Assembly: GCA_023435725.1 (NCBI GenBank) | Contig: JAEYRD010000107.1 | Location: 1 to 64,000 of the forward strand | DNA: 64,000 nucleotides | Direction: 5' to 3' | Source: Pseudomonadota bacterium | GTDB lineage: Bacteria > Pseudomonadota > Alphaproteobacteria > Rhizobiales > Xanthobacteraceae | Part shown: positions 22,983-30,786 of the stretch, one piece after another | Position numbering within the stretch: the stretch's first letter is position 1 | How the letters are laid out: every line of letters starts with the position of its first letter | Program-made: the position numbers and the translations under genes | Notes under the pieces: model-generated | What the model was told of the DNA's origin: nothing | Seen by the model: the letters and a program-made list of their open reading frames with translations, nothing else | The model's database searches: none

Positions 22983-23238
22983 ATCAGCTCTGGTCACGTC
23001 GGCGCTCGTCGCTCTCGGCGCTGGATGGTGCGAGAAACCGGCTCGATCAACCAATGCCAATTGAACTGCCCTCCCAACAAATAGTCCAGGTGTTGTCGTC
23101 TGTTCCTCTCGAAGAAATTTGGGTTAGCGTGGCTGCCAGTTCCCGCATCACTGGATGTATTTTCTAACCGCAACCGGCAGCCCGCCGACCGGATCGCGAA
23201 CGGCGCACGTCCTCGCGCTGGACCAGTCAGCGCGAGTT

Positions 23239-23433
23239 TCACTTTTTCGGGGATCGCGCCCTCCTGGCGGGTTTTATCACTGCAATGTCAGCTGCGGCAC
23301 GGCTTGCAACTGACGCCGCGAGAATTTCGTATTGAGCATGCATCCAATGGACTTCCGCCTTTCCGTCGGGTTGACCATCGGCGACCCAGAGGTGGTAGGC
23401 GCGCTCGCGAATTGCCTCTTCCAGATTTGGCAT
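23239..23433 (-). CDS. DUF2934 domain small protein
   Basis: The 64-residue protein begins MPNLEEAIRERAYHLW and continues VADGQPDGKAEVHW, which is the DUF2934 motif (RERAYxLWxxDGxPxGxAExHW). The remainder is Ala-rich and ends with a basic tail (KPARRARSPKK). Its function is unknown; such proteins are common in rhizobia. The ATG at 23433 follows AAGGAAAATCCC, a good binding site; the frame to 23472 is an unsupported extension. A perfect TTAA-N7-TTAAC box lies 59 bases upstream (23492-23507), suggesting CtrA control. Confidence 0.82.
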   Translation of the reverse strand: MPNLEEAIRERAYHLWVADGQPDGKAEVHWMHAQYEILAASVASRAAADIAVIKPARRARSPKK

Positions 23434-23491
23434 GGGATTTTCCTTGCGAATGATCCGCCCGGCCCCGGCCAAAAGACTTGCTCTTGTAGGG

Positions 23492-23507
23492 TTAATGAAA
23501 TCTTAAC
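23492..23507 (-). promoter_or_regulatory. CtrA-type box upstream of the DUF2934 gene
   Basis: TTAATGAAATCTTAAC fits the CtrA consensus TTAA-N7-TTAAC without mismatch. It is 59 bases from the ATG at 23433 on the minus strand, a usual distance for a CtrA site overlapping a -35 region. Confidence 0.55.
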
Positions 23508-23703
23508 GGGGAAGCGGAAACCAAGCGTTGCGCGGGTACGGCCCAACGACGGTCGGCGCTGCGAGAAAGCAGCCCTCGTGGAGGCCAGTCGCAACGAACG
23601 GTAATCCGCATGCGGCCACCGGCATCAAGCTCATGCCTACGGAAAGACGACGGGACCGTGCACTCGCCGCCTGTTTGGGAGACGCGGGGGCCGCACAGCG
23701 AGA

Positions 23704-23830
23704 CTAAAGCGCGATGAGATTGGGATGAATCGTCATCGCACTTTAGGTTATTGTTTGAACATGATCTCCGCGCAAACGCGTTCCGCGTTTGTCGCGAGGG
23801 AAAACCGCTTCACACTTTTCCGGATCATGC
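23704..23830. repeat. Interspersed palindromic element (TAAAGCGCGATGA type)
   Basis: The arms TAAAGCGCGATGA and TCATCGCACTTTA form one hairpin (23705-23745), CGCAAACGCG with CGCGTTTG a second, and ATGATC with GGATCAT frame the right part. The block ending AAAACCGCTTCACACTTTTC is a familiar repeat of Bradyrhizobium and relatives. Confidence 0.75.
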
Positions 23831-23835
23831 TCCAG

Positions 23836-24042
23836 TCAGTCGATTGGCGCGAGCCGTTCGTGCCACTGCGTCGCAAGGCTTTTGATCTGCTCGAAATTCA
23901 GGATCGCCGGTTCACCCTCGCGGACGATTGTCGTCCGCTTGCGTTCCTTGGGTAGCAACGTCATCGCGCGCGATACTGCCGCGCGCAGTTTCATCGAGCC
24001 GTGATTTGTCAGGGTAACGAGTTCTTCCGGGTCAAGGGCCAT
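23836..24042 (-). CDS. Small hypothetical protein
   Basis: I do not recognise this 68-residue product. It begins MALDPEELVTLTNHGSMKLR and has an Arg/Lys-rich centre (LLPKERKRTTIVREGEPAILNFEQIKSLATQW), with no signal peptide or membrane helix. Codon use is compatible with a real gene. The binding site is weak (GGCGTGGACC). A near-perfect CtrA-type box (TTAA-N7-TTAT, 24125-24139) lies 82 bases upstream, as for its two neighbours. Its stop codon lies just right of the interspersed repeat. Confidence 0.6.
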   Translation of the reverse strand: MALDPEELVTLTNHGSMKLRAAVSRAMTLLPKERKRTTIVREGEPAILNFEQIKSLATQWHERLAPID

Positions 24043-24124
24043 GGGTCCACGCCTACGCTACCGGCTGGCCCGCAAGCCAGCACACGCGCCCCGAATGCCC
24101 AATTCTCCAGATAGCCCAACATGG

Positions 24125-24139
24125 TTAATAGTTCGTTAT
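24125..24139 (-). promoter_or_regulatory. Near-consensus CtrA-type box upstream of the 68-residue protein gene
   Basis: TTAATAGTTCGTTAT has one mismatch to TTAA-N7-TTAA. Read on the minus strand, the gene-proximal half is TTAACCAT, the extended half-site known from Caulobacter. Confidence 0.4.
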
Positions 24140-24290
24140 CGTTTGGCTCAGTCATTGGAATTGGCGCGCGGGTCACGCTGCGTGTTGTCCCTGAATGCGG
24201 TGGCTCCCGCCAAGCTCACAGCAGGGTGAGCTCGCCCGCTCCGCACCTGCCCGCGCGGTAGCACCAGTGAGCCATTGCAGTCGCAATTGA

Positions 24291-24779
24291 TCAGGCTACC
24301 GCTGCCAACCTGCCATCGGCATGCGGGCTCGCGCAAAGCAGACGCTTGCGAATGGCCTCTTCAATGAGCGCGAGCGCTTCCTTGGCTTGTCGCGCTTCAG
24401 CTTCCGCAACTTTGGCGCGAAGCTCCACGGCCGTCAGCTTGTCCTTCTGGGCTTCAATGCAGCACTGGGCTTGCTCCAGCGCTCGGCAAGCATCCTGCAG
24501 CTTACGTTCGGTGGTGGCGGTGAGTTCACGCTGTGCCCGCTCGGCGGCCTCCGCTCGCACTTCGGCCAGCCGCAATCTTTCCAAGGCGCTCGTGCAAAGT
24601 GATTGGGCACGAGCTTCGGTCTCGCGGGCACGCTTCTCCATATCGCGGAAGACATCGGCCGCTTGATATACCAGATCGAGAGCTGTCGCTCCTTTGTCTG
24701 GTGCCAGCGGCAAGGGAAAGCTCAGGACGCCCTCATCCCCTCCAACTGGCGCTCTGGAACCACGCTGCACCATGCACAT
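24291..24779 (-). CDS. Coiled-coil protein of unknown function
   Basis: The 162-residue product (start at 24779, alternative ATG at 24773) has a short N-terminal Pro/Gly-rich part (about residues 1-30) and then an almost continuous charged, Ala/Glu/Arg-rich heptad pattern (about 35-145, for example RDMEKRARETEARAQ and AELRAKVAEAEARQAKEAL-like blocks) predicted to form a long coiled coil. Three cysteines lie in the coil (CTS, CRAL, CCIE). There is no membrane segment with this start. The frame stays open to 25016, but the extra part is poor in coding character and contains the promoter. A perfect CtrA-type box lies 51 bases upstream. Function unknown; a structural or scaffold role is possible. 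Confidence 0.65.
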   Translation of the reverse strand: MCMVQRGSRAPVGGDEGVLSFPLPLAPDKGATALDLVYQAADVFRDMEKRARETEARAQSLCTSALERLRLAEVRAEAAERAQRELTATTERKLQDACRALEQAQCCIEAQKDKLTAVELRAKVAEAEARQAKEALALIEEAIRKRLLCASPHADGRLAAVA

Positions 24780-25209
24780 CAAGCTCGCCGCGAATACACA
24801 TATACAAATAGTATCATGAATAGCTATGGTTAACGGTTGGTTAAACAGCTGCATGCCTGGAGATGTCGCGACTGCGCGCGGCCGGCAATGGCGCGCAAGA
24901 TCAGTCGGCGATGTCCTTTGGGCGCACCTAGCGGAGGAACAGAGGCTCGCGCCGGCGGCTGAACCGGCACATGGGCCGCTGATCTTCCTCTCCATGCAAA
25001 TTTGGTCGGCTGCCATTCCTCGGGAATAGGCGCCGGTCGAGTTCCGCGCCGGTTGACCTTTTTACCGCTACCCAGTTGGATGCGCGCGCAACGAGGCACG
25101 ACGACAGCTCATCGTGGATCTGGAGAGGTCGACGATCAGGCCTGAGCCCGCGCGGGGCTCAGTGCGATCCGGCGCTGGACTGTGCCGCAGGGTTCGACAG
25201 GGGCTTCTC
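24774..25209. other. Intergenic stretch with AT-rich promoter region and a CtrA-type box
   Basis: No gene is supported between the coiled-coil gene and the dehydrogenase. The left part (24797-24850) is strongly AT-rich and holds a perfect CtrA-type box at 24830-24844. The remaining part to 25209 shows nothing recognisable and must hold the promoter of the dehydrogenase gene. Confidence 0.5.
24830..24844 (-). promoter_or_regulatory. CtrA-type box upstream of the coiled-coil gene
   Basis: TTAACGGTTGGTTAA fits TTAA-N7-TTAA exactly. On the minus strand the box is followed 14 bases later by TACTAT, a possible -10, and the ATG is 51 bases away. Confidence 0.55.
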
Positions 25210-26514
25210 ATGAGTTTTTCCAGCATCTTTGCGCAGTTCGTCGCATTCGTCGGCGGCATCGCGCTGCAATGGCGGAAGCTGTCGGGCACCGAGCCCGCGC
25301 CGGCCTGGGGTCAGACGCCCGCCATTCCCGAAGCCAAGCCGCAAGGCGCCATCCCGACGCTGAAAATGCCGACGGCGCGCGGCTGGAGCGAAGGCCATAA
25401 GCCGACCGTCGCGCCCGGGCTCATGGTCAACGCGTTCGCGGCCGGGCTCGACCATCCGCGCTGGATCGAGGTGCTGCCCAATGGCGACGTGCTGATCGCG
25501 GAGGCAACGCAGATCGCAGGCCCGCCGCGCACCGTATTTCACTACGCAATGCAGGCGACGATGCGGCGCGCCGCGGCGCTCGGCGTCAGCGCCAACCGCA
25601 TCACGCTGCTGCGCGACAAGGACGGTGACGGCGTCGCCGAAGTGCGCGGCGCCTTCATGGAAAACCTCAGCCAGCCGTTCGGCATGGCACTGGTCGGAAA
25701 CACCTTCTATGTCGGCAACACCGACGGCGTGATGGCCTTTCCCTATGTCGCGAATGCCGACCGCATCACCGCGCCGGGCAAGCGGCTCACCACGTTCAAG
25801 CCGAGCGGCCACTGGACACGGAGCCTGCTGGCAAGCCCCGACGGCAAGAAGCTCTATGCCGGCGTCGGCTCGCTCAGCAACATCGCGGAAATGGGCATGG
25901 AGGTCGAGGAAGGCCGCGCCGCCGTCTACGAGCTCGATCTCGTCGCCGGCACGCATCGCATCTTCGGGGCGGGCCTGCGCAATCCCGTCGGCCTTGCCTG
26001 GGAGCCGAATACGAACGTGCTCTGGACCGTCGTCAACGAGCGCGACGGACTCGGCGACGAGACCCCGCCGGACTATCTCACCTCGGTGCGCGACGGCGGC
26101 TTCTATGGCTGGCCCTATTGCTACTGGGGCAAGACGGTCGACGACCGCGTGCCGCAGGATCCGGCGATGGTCGCCAAGGCGCTCACGCCGGACTACGCGC
26201 TCGGCGGCCATACTGCTTCGCTCGGCCTGTGCTGGATGCCCGCGGGCACGCTGCCCGGCTTCCCCGACGGCATGGTGATCGGCCAGCACGGCTCGTGGAA
26301 TCGCAGCAAGCTCTCCGGCTACAAGCTGGTGTTCATCCCGTTCCAGAACGGAAAACCTTCCGGCCCCGGTCGCGACATCCTCTCGGGCTTCCTGTCCCCG
26401 GACGAGAAGGAATCCTACGGCCGCCCGGTTGGCGTCGTGATCGGCCCCGACAAGAAGTCGCTGCTGATGGCCGACGACGTCGGCAACGTGATCTGGCGCG
26501 TGACGGGCGCTTAA
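25210..26514 (+). CDS. PQQ-type sugar dehydrogenase, L-sorbosone dehydrogenase-like
   Basis: The 434-residue product is a six-bladed beta-propeller of the soluble glucose/sorbosone dehydrogenase family: AAGLDHPRWIEVLPNGDVLIAEA near the first blade, RNPVGLAWEPNTNVLWTVVNERDGLGDETPPDYLTSVRDGGFYGWPY in the middle (typical of the family), and GQHGSWNRSKLSGYKL near the end. It likely oxidises a sugar or aldehyde in the periplasm, using PQQ. An N-terminal hydrophobic segment (about residues 3-18) may anchor or export it. The ATG at 25210 follows CAGGGGCTTCTC; a longer frame from 25114 is unlikely. No PQQ synthesis gene is present in the window. Confidence 0.85.
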   Translation: MSFSSIFAQFVAFVGGIALQWRKLSGTEPAPAWGQTPAIPEAKPQGAIPTLKMPTARGWSEGHKPTVAPGLMVNAFAAGLDHPRWIEVLPNGDVLIAEATQIAGPPRTVFHYAMQATMRRAAALGVSANRITLLRDKDGDGVAEVRGAFMENLSQPFGMALVGNTFYVGNTDGVMAFPYVANADRITAPGKRLTTFKPSGHWTRSLLASPDGKKLYAGVGSLSNIAEMGMEVEEGRAAVYELDLVAGTHRIFGAGLRNPVGLAWEPNTNVLWTVVNERDGLGDETPPDYLTSVRDGGFYGWPYCYWGKTVDDRVPQDPAMVAKALTPDYALGGHTASLGLCWMPAGTLPGFPDGMVIGQHGSWNRSKLSGYKLVFIPFQNGKPSGPGRDILSGFLSPDEKESYGRPVGVVIGPDKKSLLMADDVGNVIWRVTGA

Positions 26515-26518
26515 AGAA

Positions 26519-27343
26519 TTACGTCCCGACGCACAACGTGGCGCGCTGCTTGCGCAGCAGCGCGATCACGGACAGTGCCGTAATCATCCCGGTCTTGGGA
26601 TTCTCGGACGGGATGTTCTCGATCGACATCGAGAAGCGCGCCGAATCCGCCTCGACCTCGATGCGGTGAACGTTGCGCGTCACGGTCGGGTCCGCCCAGA
26701 TCTGCACTTGAGTGCGATCTGGACCGACGCCCGCGAGCGACAGTGCCACCGCGACATTGAGATTGGCCGGAAAGCCCTTTGCCGCCTCGCGCGCCGTGCC
26801 CTCGAACAGCTTGAGCGGCTCACGCAGATTGTCGATGTCGATGTTGTTCTCGACGATGAACGGCGCGCCCTTCAAGCCGTCGATCGGCTTGCGCGTGACC
26901 ATCCTCACCGAATTGATGGTACCGACAGCAGCGGCGTTGACGGCGTCGAGGCCGATCAGCGCGCCGGTCGGCACGATGATGCGGCCGCCATTGGCGCGGG
27001 CGAGATCGATCAGATCGGAATTGTCGAGCAGCGCACCGACGCTGACGACGACCGTGGCCTTGCCGCGCTTCACAGCAGGCTCGACGATCTCGCGCAGATG
27101 CCGGCTCGGCGCGCACTCGACCACGATGTCGGCGGCATCGCCGAGCTGATCGATCGGCAACACCTGCGGTGGGCGGCGCAGGCCGCTGAGGAACGCCTGG
27201 TGTTTTGCGGGATCGCGCACGGCCACGGCCGAAAGAGTCAGTCCCTCGATGCCCTGATCGAGTGCGGTCGCGATCTTGGTGCCGATCGAGCCCAGCCCCG
27301 CGATGGCAACCCGCAATTCGTTCGAAGCTCGCTGTTCAGTCAT
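26519..27343 (-). CDS. nadX: Aspartate dehydrogenase
   Basis: The 274-residue product has a Rossmann start (VAIAGLGSIGTKIA near residues 12-25) and the C-terminal half typical of L-aspartate dehydrogenase: GGRIIVPTGALIGLDAVNAA, ENNIDIDNLREPLKLFEGTAREAAKGFPANLNVAVALSLAGVG, and VHRIEVEADSARFSMSIENIPSENPKTG. The enzyme converts L-aspartate to iminoaspartate/oxaloacetate with NAD(P); in some bacteria it feeds NAD synthesis, but nadA and nadC are not adjacent here, so it may serve amino-acid breakdown. It converges with the sorbosone dehydrogenase, only four bases between stop codons. Confidence 0.85.
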   Translation of the reverse strand: MTEQRASNELRVAIAGLGSIGTKIATALDQGIEGLTLSAVAVRDPAKHQAFLSGLRRPPQVLPIDQLGDAADIVVECAPSRHLREIVEPAVKRGKATVVVSVGALLDNSDLIDLARANGGRIIVPTGALIGLDAVNAAAVGTINSVRMVTRKPIDGLKGAPFIVENNIDIDNLREPLKLFEGTAREAAKGFPANLNVAVALSLAGVGPDRTQVQIWADPTVTRNVHRIEVEADSARFSMSIENIPSENPKTGMITALSVIALLRKQRATLCVGT

Positions 27344-27450
27344 CGCCCCTACTTTCCTGCCAGGCCAATGTCATAGCCTGTCGCGCCTCCCGCGCATAGC
27401 TGCACAGGCGCGCCTCGACCGCAAGCGGGAGCGAGATGAAACGACTTCTG

Positions 27451-28392
27451 CTACCTCCGCCTTGGCGGAGGTGTCACCATCGCGGCAGCCGGCTCGGGCG
27501 GCGTCAGATGGCGCGGGACGATGATGGATTGGCCGGGGGAGAGCGGTGCGTCCTCAGCCAGCGAGTTGCTCTGCGCGAGCGTCCACAAAGGCACACGTTG
27601 GGCGGCTGCGATGCTCTCCATGGTGTCGCCGGCGCGTACGGGCACCCGAACGCCGGAGTCCCACAATTCCACCAGCGTATCGGCGGGCACCAGATAGCGC
27701 AGCGGCACCGCGCCGGCCTGGGTCTGCACCGGGATGCGTGGCAGCTGCGTCACCATCTCCACGATCTGACGGTGGATGTCGTCCGACTTCTCGATATTGA
27801 TGTGGGTGACGCGGCTGTTCTCCTTCAGGTCATAGCTCGCATAATGGCCGCGATAGCCGGGCACGGCCACGACGTCGCCGCCGCCGAGCACGCTGTCGGA
27901 GAGGAAGATGTTGATGAAGCGCTCGACATTGAGCGGCACGTCGCCGGTGGCATGCGCGGGATCGATGGCGATGACGAGGCTGATCGGGATGTTTTCCTTG
28001 GCCGCCATCTCGGAGATCACGATCGAGCAAAGCCCGCCCATGGAGTGGCCGATCAGCACGATCGGCGCCGGCGACTCCTTGTAGCTGGCAATGGCACGGT
28101 TGCCGATCAGCCGGCATATGGTGAATTCATACACATCCGCCGAGAAGCCGGCTTGCGTCAGCTTCTCGCTGAGCCGATCCATACCGGTCGAGAAGATCGG
28201 CCCCATGGCGCCGCGAAACAGGTAGATCTTCGGCGGCGGTAGCGGTTCGACAGGTGGAGCGGGAGGCGGTGGCGGCGCGATGGCCGCGACGGCCGCGCGC
28301 TTCGACTTGGCGGGCGAGCCTGCGGCCACGCCCGAGCTCAAGGCGAGCAGCGCAACGGCTGCAAGCACGACGACACGCCTCAAATCGATCAT
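27451..28392 (-). CDS. Secreted alpha/beta hydrolase with C-terminal LysM domain
   Basis: The 313-residue product has a signal peptide (about 1-26), a Pro-rich linker (about 40-55), an alpha/beta hydrolase domain with nucleophile elbow GHSMGG (Ser near 117) and a His in VTHINIEK near 206, and a LysM module (VRAGDTMESIAAAQRVPLWTLAQSN, about 255-300) that should bind peptidoglycan. It probably acts in the periplasm, tethered to the wall. A related gene without LysM lies at 31923-32642, so the pair flanks the NmrA-SDR-MarR group. The ATG at 28392 is chosen because it opens the signal peptide; the frame runs to 28473. Substrate unknown. Confidence 0.8.
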   Translation of the reverse strand: MIDLRRVVVLAAVALLALSSGVAAGSPAKSKRAAVAAIAPPPPPAPPVEPLPPPKIYLFRGAMGPIFSTGMDRLSEKLTQAGFSADVYEFTICRLIGNRAIASYKESPAPIVLIGHSMGGLCSIVISEMAAKENIPISLVIAIDPAHATGDVPLNVERFINIFLSDSVLGGGDVVAVPGYRGHYASYDLKENSRVTHINIEKSDDIHRQIVEMVTQLPRIPVQTQAGAVPLRYLVPADTLVELWDSGVRVPVRAGDTMESIAAAQRVPLWTLAQSNSLAEDAPLSPGQSIIVPRHLTPPEPAAAMVTPPPRRR

Positions 28393-28577
28393 CGGTCCAG
28401 CAGTCCCGCCACAGGAGGCGATCGCCTCCCCAAGCGGGCTTAGTGACCACCGATTTGGTGGTTTTTGGGGCACGGATCAGCCGGCTGCGGCCATTTCCTT
28501 GACCCGGACAGATCGTGCCTTCGCGAAGGCCACACGGCGATGTGAAACGCCCTACTCCAGGTGCCAAAAGAAGCGCC

Positions 28578-28629
28578 TTGACTTAAGAGCATATGCACAT
28601 ATCTTCGAGCCAATAAGAGCATATGCTCT
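28578..28629 (+). promoter_or_regulatory. Promoter with paired operator for the NmrA/SDR/MarR genes
   Basis: A -35 TTGACT (28578-28583) and a -10 TATCTT (28600-28605) with a 16-base spacer are seen. The 13-base sequence TAAGAGCATATGC occurs twice, at 28584-28596 in the spacer and at 28614-28626 just after the expected transcription start, exactly 30 bases (three helical turns) apart. The second copy is part of a perfect palindrome, AGAGCATATGCTCT (28616-28629). This arrangement fits repression by a dimeric regulator, perhaps the MarR-type protein encoded downstream. Confidence 0.6.
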
Positions 28630-28652
28630 CATATGGACAAAGGAGCGGTGTC

Positions 28653-29534
28653 ATGAGCGAAGCAACCATTCTGGTCAGCGGTGCGACCGGACGAACCGGA
28701 GGTGCCGCGGTCGACGAACTGCTCAAGATGGGCAAGAACGTGCGCGCCTATGTGCGCGCCGACGGCGAGCGGGCGGCCGGGCTGAGACAGCGCGGCGTTG
28801 ACATCGCCATCGGCGATTTCACCGATATCGACGCCATTCGCGCGGCCATGGAAGGTATTCAGTCGGCCTATTTCCTTCATCCGATCGCGCCGGGCATCAT
28901 CGGTGCGGCGGCCTATTTCGCCCAGGCAGCAAAGGAAGCCGGCGTCACCGCGATCGTCAACATGTCGCAGATTTCGGCGCGTCGGGAATCGGCGAGCCAT
29001 GCGGCGCAGGACCACTGGATTTCGGAGCGGGTGTTCGACTGGTCAGGTGTCGCGACGACGCATCTGCGCCCTACCTTCTTTGCCGATTGGCTGGTCTACC
29101 CACATTTCGGCAAGGAGATCTGGGCCCGGAAAAAGATCGAATTTCCGTTTGAGAACGGACGCCACGCGCCGATCGCCAGCGACGATCAGGGTCGCGTGAT
29201 CGCCCACCTTCTGGCCAAGCCGCAAGGTCACGAAGGCAAAATCTATCCGCTGCACGGCCTGGTGGAGATGAACCACACCGAGATCGCCGCGACCATGAGC
29301 GAGGTGCTCGGCGCCAGGATCGAATACGCGCCGACATCGATCGTGGTGTTCAAGGAGAAGATGGAGAAGCTCTACAAGTTTCCTCCATTCCTGGTGCAGC
29401 ACCTGGTCGAAGTCGCCCAGAATTATCGCGACGGCATTTTCTCGGGCACCAACGATGCCGTCGAGAAGATCACGGGAACGCCGCCCCTCTCGGTCCAGCA
29501 GTTCATTGCGCGGAATCGCGCCGTGTTCGCCTGA
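28653..29534 (+). CDS. NmrA-like NAD(P)-binding oxidoreductase
   Basis: The 293-residue product has the atypical short-chain dehydrogenase start ATILVSGATGRTGGAAVDEL (motif GATGRTGG near 10-17) and FTDIDAIRAAMEGIQSAYFL, as in NmrA/QorB-like proteins that bind NAD(P)H and act as quinone reductases or redox sensors. The ATG at 28653 has a perfect AAGGAG site; the ATG at 28623 lies inside the operator and is ignored. It is the first of four same-strand genes (NmrA, NTF2-like, SDR, MarR) with gaps of 30-68 bases, so likely an operon. Confidence 0.85.
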   Translation: MSEATILVSGATGRTGGAAVDELLKMGKNVRAYVRADGERAAGLRQRGVDIAIGDFTDIDAIRAAMEGIQSAYFLHPIAPGIIGAAAYFAQAAKEAGVTAIVNMSQISARRESASHAAQDHWISERVFDWSGVATTHLRPTFFADWLVYPHFGKEIWARKKIEFPFENGRHAPIASDDQGRVIAHLLAKPQGHEGKIYPLHGLVEMNHTEIAATMSEVLGARIEYAPTSIVVFKEKMEKLYKFPPFLVQHLVEVAQNYRDGIFSGTNDAVEKITGTPPLSVQQFIARNRAVFA

Positions 29535-29564
29535 GCATGATCAAAGCCAAGATGAGTTTGAACA

Positions 29565-29939
29565 ATGTCCCATCCACAAACCGAGCGTCACCCGTTTCTC
29601 GACGATCTGACCGTTGATGCCGAGCTAGTCAGCTCCGTGCTGCGCGATCCCGTCACCGGACGCGACGACATCCGCCGCGTCGTCGACACCGTCGGAACCC
29701 TCTACGCGTCGCAAACGCCGACCTTTGTGCAGAATGTCGGCTCGCGACTCTTTCTCGAATACGAGGCCGTTCTCACCAGCGGAGAGAAGCTGAGCGCGGC
29801 CGTCGTCGTCGACCACAATCCCGACGGATCGGTGCCGCGCGTCAGCGTGCGGATGAGCCCGCTTGGCGCAGTGCTGTCACTCGCCGCCGGCCTGCGCGAG
29901 CGACTGTCGAAGCAATTGCCGGAACATCTTTTTCTCTGA
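29565..29939 (+). CDS. NTF2-like small protein
   Basis: The 124-residue product resembles nuclear transport factor 2-like proteins (DPVTGRDDIRRVVDTVGTLYASQTPTF, then LFLEYEAVLTSGEKLSAAVVVDHNPDGSVPRVSVRMSP), a cone-shaped fold used for small-molecule isomerases or as a binding module. No catalytic residue can be named. It starts 30 bases after the NmrA-like gene with no strong binding site, which suggests coupled translation. Confidence 0.7.
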   Translation: MSHPQTERHPFLDDLTVDAELVSSVLRDPVTGRDDIRRVVDTVGTLYASQTPTFVQNVGSRLFLEYEAVLTSGEKLSAAVVVDHNPDGSVPRVSVRMSPLGAVLSLAAGLRERLSKQLPEHLFL

Positions 29940-30004
29940 ACTGAAAATGGGCCAGCGGCGGGAACAAGCCCCCCTGGCATCGAACTCCGGAAAGGTAGAC
30001 CGTC

Positions 30005-30718
30005 ATGGAAATCAAGAACGCAAACGTCTTCATCACCGGCGCCAATCGCGGCCTGGGCCTGGCCTTTGCACGCGAGGCACGTCGCCGCGGAGCCGCGAAA
30101 GTCTACGCAGGCATGCGCAAGACGGACGGCTTCAATGAGCCCGGCATCATCCCGGTCAAGATCGACGTCACCGATCCGGCATCGATCACTGCTGCCGCCG
30201 CGTTGGCGGCCGATACGACGGTACTGATCAACAACGCCGGCATCGCCGCGCTGATCGACGGGCCCCTGTCGGCCGACGTCGCGGCACAATCAGCCCGCAT
30301 GTTCGACACCAACTATTTTGGTGTCGTGCGCGTCACGCAGGCCTTCGAGCCAGGATTGTCGAAGAAGCCGAACGCCGCCATCATCAATGTGCTGTCCGAC
30401 ATCGTGTGGCTGCCGCGGCCGATTCTGACGCCCTATGCCGCGTCAAAGGCGGCAGCATGGAGCTATACCAACCAGCTTCGCTTTCATCTGCGCGAGCGCG
30501 GCGTCCAGGTTCTCGGCCTGCATGTCGGCTTCGTGGATACCGACCTGACCAACGGCATTGACGTGCCGAAAGCGAGTCCCGAAGACGTGGTGCGCCAGAC
30601 CTTCGATGCTCTCGTCGCCGGCAAGAGCGAGGTGATGGCCGACGAGGGAACGGCGGTGCTGAAGAGCACGCTTGCAGCCGAGGCGCCCGGCTACATCACC
30701 CCGCCGTCCGGGTTTTGA
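30005..30718 (+). CDS. SDR family oxidoreductase
   Basis: The 237-residue product is a classical short-chain dehydrogenase: cofactor motif TGANRGLG at 11-18, INNAG near 75-79, Ser at 131 and YAASK at 144-148 complete the catalytic set. Its short length and the N-terminal form match CsgA-like or Rossmann reductases of unknown substrate. The start has GGAAAGGTAGACCGTC upstream. It is the third gene of the NmrA-SDR-MarR group. Confidence 0.88.
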   Translation: MEIKNANVFITGANRGLGLAFAREARRRGAAKVYAGMRKTDGFNEPGIIPVKIDVTDPASITAAAALAADTTVLINNAGIAALIDGPLSADVAAQSARMFDTNYFGVVRVTQAFEPGLSKKPNAAIINVLSDIVWLPRPILTPYAASKAAAWSYTNQLRFHLRERGVQVLGLHVGFVDTDLTNGIDVPKASPEDVVRQTFDALVAGKSEVMADEGTAVLKSTLAAEAPGYITPPSGF

Positions 30719-30786
30719 GAATATCGTTGCGCCCGCGCCGCGCTTATATTCGCGGCACGGGCCTTCGACGGAAACGAAGGAAGGAG

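Larger units (their letters stand above)
22701..23238. other. Gene-poor stretch with a hairpin and a short tandem repeat
   Basis: No gene is supported here. It holds a strong hairpin at 22781-22807 and a degenerate 15-bp tandem repeat at about 22908-22982, both listed separately. Open frames across it have irregular codon use, and those on the minus strand are only open because of the repeat. Confidence 0.5.
23434..23835. other. Intergenic stretch with a CtrA-type box and an interspersed repeat
   Basis: No gene is supported in these 402 bases. It contains the CtrA-type box at 23492-23507 upstream of the DUF2934 gene and the interspersed palindromic element at 23704-23830. The open frames seen on the plus strand from 23725 and 23789 are readings of that element. 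Confidence 0.6.

Noticed and set aside
24780..25016. N-terminal extension of the coiled-coil protein to 25016
   Set aside because: It would run through the CtrA-type box and AT-rich promoter region, and its codon use is irregular.
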